Below are positions 34,440 through 44,987 of a stretch of DNA of 64,000 bases, in pieces. The translations under genes and the position numbers were made by a program. This DNA comes from Ananas comosus (Eukaryota > Streptophyta > Magnoliopsida > Poales > Bromeliaceae), in NCBI RefSeq assembly GCF_001540865.1, contig NC_033634.1, positions 2,571,748 to 2,635,747 on the forward strand, in the 5' to 3' direction. Within the stretch, counting starts at the first letter, position 1, and every line of letters starts with the position of its first letter. The notes beneath the pieces are model-generated. The model did not search any database, had not been told where the DNA came from, and worked only from the letters and a program-made list of their open reading frames with translations.

Positions 34440-35747
34440 CGTATGTAATTATGTTCACTTATTTAAGCTTCTTAAGTATTCAAACTCGAGAGAAATCATA
34501 AAAAAACCATTCACCCCTGAAAATTTAATCATTGTCAATGTTAAATAATCTCGTCCCTTAAAAAATTAACAAAAATTTTAAATGATCGGCACGAGACTAA
34601 AGATAGATTCGACATTGTCCAATCATTTTTATTTCGCAGAAGAAAAGGTACAAAATTAATTTTATAATTAAAGCTAAAATTTATATAGAGTATCTAATCA
34701 GTCATTTATCAATCTTTAATACTGTACATCCCTTAATTATAGAATTTAAATTTTGTAAAGTTTTTTAATATTAGAAAAAGATAGTTGATAAGATAAATAT
34801 AACATATTAGTTATTAGAAGAAAATGTCCAAGATTAATATAAATTTTTTTGTTGTTGTACACAAGCGTTACTTCATAATTTTTATTTCAATCTAATCAAT
34901 CTCCTTATGTGATAAACAATGAATTAGATTGCCTTTTTATGAAAAAGCTTTTCGGATAATATATACAGCTTGTGACGTGCGTCTATTCAGAGAGTTACCT
35001 ATCTTAAAATTACTTTATTTTTATCACGTTTAATTCTATTAATCTTTTAGTGGGTTAGATCTTTACATATCTCTAATTGGGCTGGGCCAAATTTGGATAT
35101 ATTCAGACTTTCGGCCGGGCGAATTGTTTATGGGTTGGACTTTTTTTATGTCTATCGCAAGTCAAAACATGGTCCAAAAAATCACTGGACCACGTCTGAT
35201 TAAAATGTAACTTCTTAATTCGAGCTAAGTCAACCAAAAATAAAAGAAGTAAAGAAAAGTAAACGATGAGTACCTCGTAAGTTTTTTTTTTTTTATTTAT
35301 TTTTTTTTTTGACCTTTTAGGAGGATGAATACTTTAAACTTTGAAAATTTTAAGTAAACAACATATCACTTTATAGCCTTTTATTTAGTTCCCAAATAAT
35401 AAATTTATTATAATTATAATTATAATATAATACGGAGGATAAGTATATTATATTATTTTTCATATGTGATGGAAAACATCAATAATTCATTAGCAAAGAT
35501 ATATAAATGCGAAGCCTACTTGCTTCACTTTTTAGTTAAATCTTTTTTTTTCTCTCAACTAAATTGGTAATCTGCTTCTACATTATTTTTAATGGACTAT
35601 GTCTATTTATGAACAAAATATTCAAACCCATGATACAGAGAGTATATCAACTATCTCGGAATCTATACTATTTTTATAAATTTATTCATATTTCTTACAA
35701 TTTTTAATTAATTTATATAAAAATATAAAAAAGAGATAGTTATATAT
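34440..35747. other. AT-rich intergenic region
   Basis: No gene or clear element recognised. Confidence 0.4.
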
Positions 35748-35924
35748 CACTTCCTGCAAAGATATCAAATAACAAATATATTTCTACAAAGCTTAAGTTA
35801 TTATCAGATTTATACCTGCAAAATTTTTTCCGTCTATAAATGTATTCTTCATTTACCAAAATTTAGATAACTATGAGTTAAAAAAGCTAACATAGTTATT
35901 TAAGGGGTAAAATAACTTTTTTAA

Positions 35925-35967
<43 letters not shown>

Positions 35968-36440
35968 NATGTCGTTTGATTCACCGTTAATTTTTTAACG
36001 ATGGATGCATAAAATAACTATTTTACTCTTATAAGTTTATTCTTGCAAAAAGTTTTTTTTCTCTCTCTCTCCTCGCATTTTTTGCAGTACATGCGACGTA
36101 TCTCATGTTTATCTCGCCGTCACCATGTATAAAGAGGAGAGGATGAGAAAGATAACTTGACTCAATATTGAAATACAAATTATAAATGTAAGGGATAAAA
36201 AGTTTATTTTACTTCTTAACTAACCGTGGTTATATTTTTTAATTTATAGTTATCTAAATTTTGCTGACAGAATGATATATTTACAGACGGAACGATTTTT
36301 AGAGAAATAAATATGATAACTTAAGTGTGGTCGGAATATACTTGTTATCCCTTACATTTATAATTTGTATTTCAATATTGAGTCCTGTCATCTTTCTCAC
36401 ATTTTCCTCTTTATCTATAGTGACGGCAAGATCTATAGCG
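35748..36440. mobile_element. Decayed long-inverted-repeat element
   Basis: The left part (AGCTTAAGTTATTATCAGAT, then TCCGTCTATAAATGTA, then AATTTAGATAACTATGAGTT) is matched in inverted order at about 36240-36345. A second inverted pair around GAAATACAAATTATAAATGT joins 36160-36205 to 36335-36385. Wording is similar to the termini of the Mutator-like elements at 48.5 and 50.1 kb. A (TA)n run with an N at 35968 lies inside. Confidence 0.45.
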
Positions 36441-36659
36441 GCGGCGTCAAGGATATATGCGAACGAATTAGAATTTTTAGATGAATATATTTATAAATTA
36501 TTTTTTGGCTAATTTGCATAAAAAATTTACTAATTTTGGGCTTTTGTAAAAGTTGGCCACCTTTTTTCTTTTTGCAGATTTGATCCGATTTTTCAGCAAA
36601 ATGACTAAAATACCATTGTATCTTTTTCTCTCTCCTCTTTTTTTTTTTTTTTCTCTNTG

Positions 36660-36832
36660 CTCCGGCGACGTCGCTAACGACGAGCCCGCCTACCCCGCCT
36701 CGGCCTCTCCCCCAACCTTTCCTCCTACCGCGCCCTTGCCCAGGCCCTCTGCCGCCGCGGCCAGGCCCGCTTCGCCGCCGCGGCCAGGCCCGCTTCGCCG
36801 CCTCCCTATTCGACGACATGCTCCGCTGCGGC
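36660..36832 (+). pseudogene. PPR-like gene fragment in the left MULE arm
   Basis: In the frame beginning near 36691 the sequence reads LPRLGLSP, SSYRALAQALCRRGQARFAA, typical of a PPR helix pair. A 23-bp internal duplication (GGCCAGGCCCGCTTCGCC twice, about 36757-36802) then breaks it. The same fragment lies inverted in the right arm without the duplication. It is a captured piece, not a gene. Confidence 0.6.
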
Positions 36833-36909
36833 CTCCTTTTTCTTTCTCCTTCTCCGTCGGCGCGCCAACGCAAGACGACGACGGAGGGATGCAGACTCGG
36901 CCCGGAGCC

Positions 36910-36971
36910 AGTCGAAGTCGCGGGAGAGGAGCGCGGAGAGGTAGGTGGCGCCGCCCCGCGCGGCACTCAAG
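36910..36971 (-). pseudogene. Second gene-like fragment next to the LTR-like segment
   Basis: On the minus strand the short GC-rich stretch reads GGATYLSALLSRDFDWLRAES, which looks like coding sequence of a helical repeat protein. It is cut by the LTR-like segment at 36972. Confidence 0.35.
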
Positions 36972-38611
36972 TGTCGCACACCCGAGCCAGCCTTCTCGAG
37001 TCCTCTCCACGGATAAGTCTCCCAGACTTAACAGTAGAATACCAATCCAAGCATTTTGCCAAGCTTGCTCCTCTGTGAGACTTATAGCCCGACCCTTCGC
37101 CTGTAATCGAACCCCTCGTCGGATTCCTCGAGTTCTCAACGAGCAACCCCAATACCGAGGTTGGCCATCAAGCTAGGTGCATCTCGTCTTGCCAACCGAT
37201 CTCTCCTCGAGAGTGCTTCATAACCGAATGTCTTGCTACCTTCATCACTAGCCCCAAGGACATTACAAGTTCTCCCCCAACTTGTGCCATATGACTATAG
37301 CCAAGCGTCTCGCCTCCCACGCGTTTTGCTCCTGCGACTTAGTCTGCACGCCTCTAGCGTCAAGGTCCGGGCTTCGCAACATCGCATGCCACGAAGGGCA
37401 CTCATAACCATATATTTCTCACTATCGTGCCTCATGCGCCTGATAACGTCCATGGCCATACCGCATACGCGGCTTGCTCGCTCGGTCCAACGGCATATAT
37501 CCGAAAAGCCACCCAAGTGTGCGCCACAACCTCGCCTGTCTTCCAATGCCAGGGACTAGGCGTGACACCCCGCACGCCCATGCTTCGCACTTCCGTGCTT
37601 CGAATCCAACCCGTACTGCTCTCGTGTCCTAACGCTCCTGGCAAGGGAACCAATAAGTCCACACCGTGCTTCTCGATCGTCCACTCAACTCTCGCTTTGC
37701 CATGGCGCTCCGCGCTCTTGACTCCCATATGTTCGCCTCATAAGGGCCGATACAAACGAACCGGTCTCACTCCGCATCGCTAGCCACTAGCCCCGTCCTT
37801 AGCCCGACCATGCCTGGCCGCTCACACCATTGGTCCAGTCTATCAAGGTTCACGATATAGATACCGATACTGCTTGTCTCATTGGGTTCCGCCCCTCGAG
37901 TCTCGTAGACCTCCCGTCATACGAATTCTCCTTCGGCGTGCCTCCCTTTAGCACTCCTATTGAGTTCCGCCTCCTTGGCCTTCGTGGGCGCCGCGCCCCA
38001 TGAATCCCCGCTAAGCACACTTGCCTTCGCGAGCCTTGTCCTTTACAGAGGACCATCCGTCGCTAGACTATCCCTCATCCGCTCGTACGCTCCACTACGG
38101 AGATCCAAGCCGGCATAAGATAGCGCAAGCGATCTTAGGAGGAAAGCCTCCCGGTATTCCCCGCTCTGTAATGGCGTCGACCTCTCGCGTCTCCGACATT
38201 ACCCTAGGCCCGTGTCTCTTCAACCGTCCAATACCCGATCACACGGAACGCTAGGCTTGGCTACTCAGCTAGCGAAGGGACGACCCATGTCTTCTGGGTC
38301 GACGGGGGAGTCGGGGCCACTTACGAAGTGTCCACCCCTCCTCTATATACCCTACAAGGCATCCATCCATTTGGCACCCCGGGGGTACAAAGGTGCTCAC
38401 CGAGGGGTAAGTTTTGAAACCCCGCATGCGGCACCAAAATCCTAGTCATGGCACGGGCCATTGCTAGGGAATTGCCTCTGTTGACTGGACAACGACTCCA
38501 TCCTGATGGAACGCCTCAACTCCGCAACTCCATAACTTCGTCAACCTAAGTGCCTACCACATGTGGCCCCCAAGGATGTCACGGTCGAATCCCAGCGATC
38601 GACCCGTGACA
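36972..38611. mobile_element. LTR-like segment, 1640 bp, inside the Pack-MULE
   Basis: Starts TGTCGCACAC and ends GACCCGTGACA, so it has TG...CA ends with a short inverted TGTC/GACA. Composition is even, mid-GC and unlike its flanks, and there is no long reading frame, as in a solo LTR. No 5-bp target duplication is visible (flanks CTCAAG and ATGGGG). It might be a solo LTR after unequal recombination, or a segment carried in by the MULE. Confidence 0.4.
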
Positions 38612-38613
38612 AT

Positions 38614-38690
38614 GGGGCGAGCTTGCGGTTCTCAGTGCGGAGGCGCGCGAGGCGGCTCCAAAGCTTCTCGAGGTAGAAGAAGGAGGAAGA
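38614..38690 (-). pseudogene. bZIP leucine-zipper-like fragment
   Basis: On the minus strand the frame reads FYLEKLWSRLARLRTENRKL, which resembles the start of a group S bZIP leucine zipper (L-x6-L-x6-L with an N in the last heptad). There is no basic region. It is too short for certainty. Confidence 0.35.
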
Positions 38691-38822
38691 AAAAAAAAGA
38701 GAATAAACCGAGGGAAAGAAGGAGGAAGAAAAAAAAAAAAGAGAATAAACCGAGGGAAAGAAGGAGGAAGAAAACAAAAGAGAATAAACCAAGGGAAAGA
38801 AGGAGGAAGAAGAAGAGAATAA
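38679..38822. repeat. About 40-bp minisatellite, four units
   Basis: Units start GAAGGAGGAAGAAAA at 38679, 38718, 38760 and 38799 and contain GAGAATAAACC(G/A)AGGG. Purine-rich on the plus strand. Confidence 0.85.
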
Positions 38823-38823
38823 A

Positions 38824-39062
38824 AAATGGTGTAAATTTCATCCAAATAGTGCAACGTTAGTCTAAAAAGTATAATTTTTTCATCCGAAATGGTGTAAATT
38901 TTACCCAAATAGTGCAACGTTCACCTAAAGAGTGCAACTTCGTCCCAAAGAGTATAAATTCTGTCTCAAATAGTGTAAATTTTATATAAAATAGTGCAAT
39001 TTTTTTAAAAATTACACACTTTAAGACAGAACTGCACTGTTTAGGTGAAATTTACACTATTT
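38824..39062. repeat. Degenerate minisatellite (ATAGTGYAAWTT units)
   Basis: Repeated words AGTGTAAATTT and AGTGCAACGTT recur every 20-30 bp. The last part (about 39010-39062) is the reverse complement of the first part, so the array can fold. Confidence 0.65.
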
Positions 39063-39388
39063 CTCTTTTTTTTTTTACTTCTTCCTCCTCTCCCTCCTCT
39101 TTCAATTTTCGCCTTGTACAAGAACCCCAACCATGGCTCGTCCTATCCCACCAGCCTTATCGCAGCATCACTCCCCACCCACTCGGCCTCAGAATTCGTG
39201 CTTGCTACAAAGCGGTCATGGGAAGTGGCGGAGGAAAAATGGCGCTCGCCGTGGTACTCTTCATGTTGGGGAGCGTTGAGGTGAGCGCGCGGGCGAGGGC
39301 GGCGCCGGAGAAGGAGGAGGGGGCTGGCGGTGGGTTTGGCCATGGCATGGGTGGCTGTATTGGTGGCGGGATTGGGTCAGCTTGATCG

Positions 39389-39640
39389 GCCGCGGTGGAG
39401 CATGTCGTCGAGCAAGGAGGCGGCGAAGCGGGCCTGGCCGCGGCAGCAGAGGGCCTGGCTGAGGGCGCGGTAGGAGGAGGGGTCGGGGGAGAGGCCGAGG
39501 CGGGGGAGGCGGGCTCGTCGCCGACGACGTCGCAGGAGTCGGCGAGGGCGACATCGCAGGGGCAGGGGGGTGGCGTTTCTGCCTTCGCCGCTCTCTGGGA
39601 AGAGAAAGAAAAAAAGAACGAGAGAAAAAAAAAAGAGGAG
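39389..39640 (-). pseudogene. PPR-like gene fragment in the right MULE arm
   Basis: On the minus strand the frame reads RLPRLGLSPDPSSYRALSQA, then LCCRGQARFAASLLDDMLHR: a PPR motif nearly identical to that in the left arm but without its internal duplication. It is about 90 bp longer on the outer side (a CGATGTCGCCCTCGCC segment). Transcription of both arms would give a hairpin. Confidence 0.65.
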
Positions 39641-39777
39641 AGAGAAAAATGTATAAGGGTATTTTGATCAGTTTGCTAAAAAATCGGACCGAATCTGTAA
39701 AAACGAAAAAGGTGGCCCACTTTTGTAAAAACCCAAATTTAGTGAATTTTTTATGCAAATTGGCCTTATTTTTTTAA

Positions 39778-40130
39778 AAAAAAATTCAAATATCACTCAT
39801 ATGGTTTCACATTTTCGCACTTAAATACCTTATGGTTTAAAGTGTATCACTTTCGCACCCCGTAATTTTTTTCTCTTTTTGTTATCACTTTCGCTAATTT
39901 TTTTATTAAATCAATGACAAAGTAAAAACTAAAAAGTATTAAAGTGAATATTCAATAAACTAGTGGTGGGGTATCTAAAGTTTTTTTTGTATATGATTTA
40001 ATAAAAAGCAGAGGAGTTGACGAAAAGAGAAAAATAAAACCACAGAGTATTAAATTGATACACTTTAAATCATAGGATATTAAAATGAGAAATTGCAAAA
40101 CTATAGAAATAATATTTGAAGTTTATTCTA
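39778..40130. mobile_element. Palindromic element of the 'ACCACAGGGTACTAA' family, decayed copy
   Basis: The left arm has ATATGGTTTCACATTTTCGC and TTTAAAGTGTATCA; the right arm has the complements (TGATACACTTTAAATCATAG) and ends in TTTGAAGTTTATTC. It abuts the right target duplication of the Pack-MULE. Confidence 0.6.
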
Positions 40131-40201
40131 AAAAATATATTTATAATTTATATGAATATGTATAAAATTAATTTTAATAAAAACTTATCCAAATGTTACA
40201 G

Positions 40202-40703
40202 CACGTGAAAGTTAGCACACGTGAAGGTAGATTCAGGAGTAATCAGTTTTTGACGGAAACAACTCAAACACGAGTACACGACTATGAGCCCGTGCGCGGG
40301 ACCACGACGGGGTTCGACCAAATCCAAAACCGAGGGGACCGAGGCCACCGACGTCAGCATGCCACGTGGGATAATATCCTCGCACGTAAACTCAACCGGA
40401 CGGGTGCCACGCGTCGCCTCCTCATTGCGTTTTGATTGCCGCTCAGGGGGATTACTCCCAACTTCGACATGGTTAGCGTGAAACTAATTTTGCCCACTCC
40501 GATAATTAATTAGTTAAATAAATGTATAGTTTTCGCTTTCTTGTTGACTTGTTCCCATTAATTAATAAGCTTTTTAAATAAATTTTTTAATTTTAATTAA
40601 TAAATAGTTAAAACAAAAATGCTCAGTGGTTGAATAGTGAGCGAGAATCGGGTTCTTCGCCCGTCCCCCCTCATCGTCTCTAACCTCCCCGCAACGTGTC
40701 CAC

Positions 40704-40741
<38 letters not shown>

Positions 40742-40800
40742 ACCACCATCACCACCACCTCCGCTTCTTCTCGCTCTAGAAACCCTAGTTGCTTCGTCCT
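40202..40800 (+). promoter_or_regulatory. G-box/ABRE-rich promoter and (CT)n/telo-box leader
   Basis: CACGTG cores lie at 40202-40207, 40218-40223 and 40363-40368 (GCCACGTGGG). Such G-box/ABRE clusters usually mark ABA- or stress-responsive promoters. A (CT)n run at 40709-40739 and the telo-box AAACCCTAG (about 40781-40789) follow before the start codon at 40819. Confidence 0.5.
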
Positions 40801-40818
40801 CGATCGCGTCGGTGGTAT

Positions 40819-41337
40819 ATGCCTCAGAGAGAAGAGGCGAGAACGAACGGAAGAGGAGGAGATGGGGATGGGGATCGAAGGGGCTCTCCATCGCCTCGCA
40901 TCGCCGAGGATGAGGCGGAGGAGGCGGAGGCGGAGGAGGAGGAGGAGGAGGATCGGAGCCGCCGTAAGAGGACGATCGGAAGGGCCGTGCGAAGCCTCTC
41001 GAGGAAGATTTACGGCCGGAGGAGGAGGAAGGAGAAGCGAGCTCAACCACCGCCGGCGCCGGCACCGGCGCCGCCGCCTCGGTGGTCCGCCCCTCCCGAT
41101 ATCGGCGGAGATGGCGGATATAGGTGCTCATCGTGCCTCTGCTTCAATCCCAATCCCAGCCGATACCCTCCCGATTCCCCACTCATCGCGCCGAACCCTA
41201 GCGGCGACGATCCCAAGGTAACGAAGAAACCCACCACTTACCACGAATTCGTGAGGTCTCTGCTCGAGAGCAACGATTTCTACTCCAGAGATTGCAATGT
41301 CCACCGAGACATCACCTCCGACTCCGATGATCCCTGA
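40819..41337 (+). CDS. Small plant protein of unknown function
   Basis: 172 aa, one exon; the first ATG of the frame after the telo-box leader is 40819. It has a charged N-terminus with a strongly acidic run (EDEAEEAEAEEEEEED, about 34-49), then a basic stretch SRRKRTIGRAVRSLSRKIYGRRRRKEKR that could be a nuclear localisation or RNA/DNA contact region. A proline-rich linker follows, then a C-terminal part with YRCSSCLCFNPNPSRYPPDSPL and TYHEFVRSLLESNDFYSRDC, ending DCNVHRDITSDSDDP. I do not recognise the family. That the C-terminal part is real is supported by a diverged tandem copy at 42.2 kb that keeps the CLCFN, PPDS and CNVHxDITS words. Confidence 0.7.
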   Translation: MPQREEARTNGRGGDGDGDRRGSPSPRIAEDEAEEAEAEEEEEEDRSRRKRTIGRAVRSLSRKIYGRRRRKEKRAQPPPAPAPAPPPRWSAPPDIGGDGGYRCSSCLCFNPNPSRYPPDSPLIAPNPSGDDPKVTKKPTTYHEFVRSLLESNDFYSRDCNVHRDITSDSDDP

Positions 41338-42204
41338 TCGGTTTGAGCCGAATTTTATCATCCGATTCTATGGTTTTGCCTTTTGGTTCATATGCAGAGA
41401 ATTTGATTTGTTGCGAGTATTGTGTGGGTACAGATAAATTGATAGATTGTGGAAAGAGATCCTGCTTTTGCCTATTATTCGGCATCGAACAGAGCATCCA
41501 AATCCCTCCTTTTCTACAATTGAGGAATTTATAGGCTTTGTTGCGGAAGAACTGTGAGATTTGATCAGCACTTGTGGCATGTTGATGCTTATCTGTAGCA
41601 TTGACGCCAATTGTCCAACAGTTTGTGAGTAAATAAAGCTCTGTATATTTGTGATTTTGTATTCTCTTCTGTTAATGTTTCTATGGAAAGGTGTAAAGAT
41701 TTTGTGGCCCTCCATATTGGAACATGATTCTTTCAAAATTAGTGATTTTATCTTGCAGTACCTGTTGTTGTCATTTATTTTGATTAAACAATCTCCAAAT
41801 TGTTGTGCAAATGCATTGTTAAAGCAGATAAAGATGCAATCCCTATTTTACTGTATCATATTATGTTCTCGTCAGTGTTGAAAAGGTGCTTAAGATGCCT
41901 TTCTGCAATTACCACATCGTTTTGTTGTGAAATCAGTGGATTATCCTTTACATTTGAGCAAACCTGGTGTTAAGTCGTTCGTTGAATTTAATTTCTGAAA
42001 AAAAATCAAAGCTTGAAGCTTTGTTATCGCATATTTAACTGCTGGACTTGGCGTGATATGTTATGAAAGAAGATTCTCTCAAGATTTATCAAGGGGCACC
42101 CATATGAAGTCCTATGATGATCTCATCAAGACAAGGAGTGTTTGATGCAATCCATGTATATGGTATACGTTTCAAGTAAGTTGACCTTGGTGGGAGGTTA
42201 AACA

Positions 42205-42960
42205 CAGGTACTTCGGCGGCGGTGATAAGTTTTCCTGCCTCTGCTTCAACCACTGTCAATGCCCTCCAGATTCCCTACTCATCCTCTCGCTGAGCGACAA
42301 CACTGATAACTATTTCTGCTCTTTGAATTGCAATGTCCACCAAGATATCACATCCGAGACAGGTGAGGTGTGATCTGAATTTAGTTTTATCCAGTTATAT
42401 AGGTTTGTCTGTTGATTTGCGGATAGAGCATTTGATTTCATCCTAGGATGATGAATTGACGGCTTGTGCTTGATGATTTCCATTCTGAGCCATTGGCTTT
42501 TCGTCATTTGGCTGCAACAGAGAGGATGCAAACCATTTGCACTCCTCTTCTGTGAAATTAAGGGAGTAGTGGAAGACCTACGAGACATGATCAGGAATTA
42601 GGCATGTTGATGCTCCTTTGTATCAGTGACGCCAATTTTTCACTTTGTAAATACGAAAGCCATGTATATCTCAGCCTATATATTCTCTTTTGTTAATGTT
42701 TGATGGGTAATAAAAAAGAATTTCATGTCTTCCATATTTCAAAATTGATTTTTGCAAGCTATCTGCCTTTTTTATCTTGTGACATTTATTTCTATGATGC
42801 TGCTGTATCTTGGTCATTCTGTAGATATCATATTTTTCCTTTTAAGTCTCTCAATTGCCATTAGCTATTGGCCTTCATTGAGTAAACAATCTCCAAACTG
42901 TTGCAACAACAAAGGCAGTGTTGCGACAGTCACTTTTTTGCCAATATTCTAGTTTCTCAT
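42205..42960 (+). pseudogene. Diverged tandem duplicate of the 3' half of the 40.8-kb gene
   Basis: 42205-42370 reads in one frame GGGDKFSCLCFNHCQCPPDS, then LNCNVHQDITSETGEV and a TGA stop: the counterpart of the C-terminus of the upstream gene. The similarity continues through the 3' UTR in the same order (TTTGATTTCATCCTA..., GCATGTTGATGCT..., GACGCCAATT, TATTCTCTTTTGTTAATGTT, AACAATCTCCAAACTGTTG). Unit spacing is about 1.1 kb. The 5' half with the acidic and basic regions is missing, so it is a fragment. It could still supply an alternative last exon. Confidence 0.75.
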
Positions 42961-44220
42961 AAGGTGTGTCTAGCTAAAGTGTATCTACATCACTTGATCT
43001 ATGTTCCTCTTTGGAAACATGTAATTTTAATCTATATTATTGCCATGTTGATTACTCTTCTCCTTTTTATTACAGATTGCTGTTTTCTGAGGGAGAACTG
43101 TGTGAAGAACTCTACATTCTCTGGTGAGATAAAACTGAGTTTTAATATTAACGAGTCATTCTATCTAAAGCTTGTATTCTGTCTCTTCCTTATGTTTTGT
43201 TCATGGTAATCTCCACAAAGAATACATCATCTTGCTAGAAGCTGTTGGCCTTCAATATGCTGCTTTCTCATTGTATATGCCGCTAAATCATAGACTTTTT
43301 AATTGATCTGGCAAATTCACATGCTCCTGACATTAGTGAAAACCCATAGTCGCATAACTAACAAGTCATGCCTCATCCTGGAATGGGTTTACAACTTTGA
43401 TACTCCTTACAATAAGGGAGGCCTTCCACCTCCGTGAGAATTCCAGTAACACTAACATTGTAATAAATGAATAGTAGTATAATACTCGAGTGTTTCTTCA
43501 AAACTTTGGAATAAATTCAACTGAGGAATATTCTAATTATCCAGTTTTGTGGTGCACTGGTGCAAATAGAGTAACTTGTTTTGTTGGGTGAGCATACATT
43601 TTAACATACATATACATCACTGTTTTTTTATTAGGACAGGACAACTGACTTAATTATGTTATTTGCAGATGAAATATTCTATCAAACCTTAAAATCAGCA
43701 TGAACTGGGGATGTTTTCATCATATTTGGGCCTATGGGTTTCCAGAGGTGTCTCATTATCAAACTAAAATGTAGTCAGTTAGTAGAAAAAGATTGGTGTG
43801 ATTTTATTTGACTTTGATTGTAGAAGCAGAGTAAATATATTTGAGAGTTGTTAAATATTTGAATGATTTTGTCTAACTTTGGATTTAATTTGGGTTTACT
43901 TTGCTCTTTATATCGGATTTAGTCCTTTGAATGTGAAATTTGAATTATACGGGTTAATCGAGCTACTCTGTCTACAAGTAACTTCAGCCTAGCAAAACCT
44001 TTCCTAACACCTCTCTAGAAGCCTTGCCGTGCTGCAGAAACAATAGTTGTTTCCCCTCTTTCAGCGGGAAACCCCTGGGCTGCTCATCAATCTCTGATAC
44101 ATACGAAATTTATTAAGATTAGGAGATCCAAGGACTGAATGAATAGTAGATTGGATAAAGAACAAGCACAGGAAGAGAGAGTCAACATGATTATTCATTT
44201 CAGCTCGTCAATGATTATTC
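42961..44220. other. Intergenic spacer
   Basis: No gene recognised; AT-rich, with some frames up to about 100 codons that lack domain features. Confidence 0.4.
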
Positions 44221-44686
44221 AGGGAAAACTTCAAAAACCCCCCTTGTGGTTTCAATTTTTTTCACTTTAGTACCCTGTGGTTTAAAATGTATCAAGTTAG
44301 TACCTTGTGGTTTCTCACTTTATCACTTTAGTACCCTGTGGTTTAAAGTGTATCAAGTTAGTACCCTGTGGTTTTGCATTTTATCACTTTAGTACTTTGT
44401 GGTTTTGATTTTGTATCAAATTAGTACCCTGTGGTTTTTTAAACTATAGGGTACTAAAGTGATAAAGTGTGAAACCACAGGGTACTAACTTGATATACTT
44501 TAAACCACAGGGTACTAAAGTGATAAAGTGAGAAATCACAGGGTACTAACTTGATACACTTTAAACCACAGGGTACTAAAGTGATAAAGTGAGAAACCAC
44601 AGGGTACTAACTTGATATACTTTAAACCACAGGGTACTAAAATGAAAAAGTGTGAAACCACGGAGGGGGTTTTTGAAGTTTTCCCT
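44221..44686. mobile_element. Long near-perfect palindrome made of tandem repeats (foldback element)
   Basis: Both ends are the same 20-odd bp inverted (AGGGAAAACTTCAAAAACCC at the left, complement at the right). Each roughly 210-bp arm is a tandem array of about 60-bp units built from 'TTTAGTACCCTGTGG', 'TTTAAA(A/G)TGTATCAAGTTAG' and 'TTTCTCACTTTATCAC'. Arms pair almost perfectly. It is the cleanest of three copies in the window (8069-8428, 39778-40130). It lies about 300 bp beyond the 3' end of the CHX gene. Confidence 0.85.
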
Positions 44687-44987
44687 TATATTTATATCTC
44701 TCTCTCTCTTGATCTTTACTTTTTTCATCTCTCACTTCAAATTTACCAAACATGTTCATGCTCGTTATAAATTATCAATCGAAAATAGAGTGGATTATCT
44801 CCTCAATCCACACACCAATATTTCATAAACTACAACTATGTAAAGTACTAATAAATTGAGTAATATACTTAAGTAAACATTGTCACACCTCATCCACTGC
44901 TCTTTTTTTTTTTTCAGTATATGAGATTGCTTTAGTTTTTCAATTAATTACCAAGTAGAACGCAGATTTGAACGGCTACTTATTTGA

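Larger units (their letters stand above)
36498..39774. mobile_element. Pack-MULE: Mutator-like element with captured gene pieces and perfect 9-bp target duplication
   Basis: The element is 36507-39765 (3259 bp), flanked by TTATTTTTT at 36498-36506 and 39766-39774. Its ends are long inverted repeats: the left begins GGCTAATTTGCATAAAAAAT and the right complement GGCCAATTTGCATAAAAAAT. They stay similar for about 150 bp and then continue into GC-rich gene-like sequence, also inverted, so the arms reach about 36830 on the left and 39389 on the right. Nine-bp duplications plus long inverted repeats identify Mutator-like elements. No transposase is present; it is non-autonomous. The inside is a mosaic: PPR-like fragments in both arms, a 1.64-kb LTR-like segment, a bZIP-like snippet and minisatellites. 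Confidence 0.88.

Noticed and set aside
41160..42260. Splicing from the 172-codon gene into the duplicate tail at 42.2 kb
   Set aside because: A donor-like AAGGTAACG (41219) and an acceptor-like ACACAG (about 42205) exist, but joining them puts the duplicate tail out of frame and hits a stop after a few codons.
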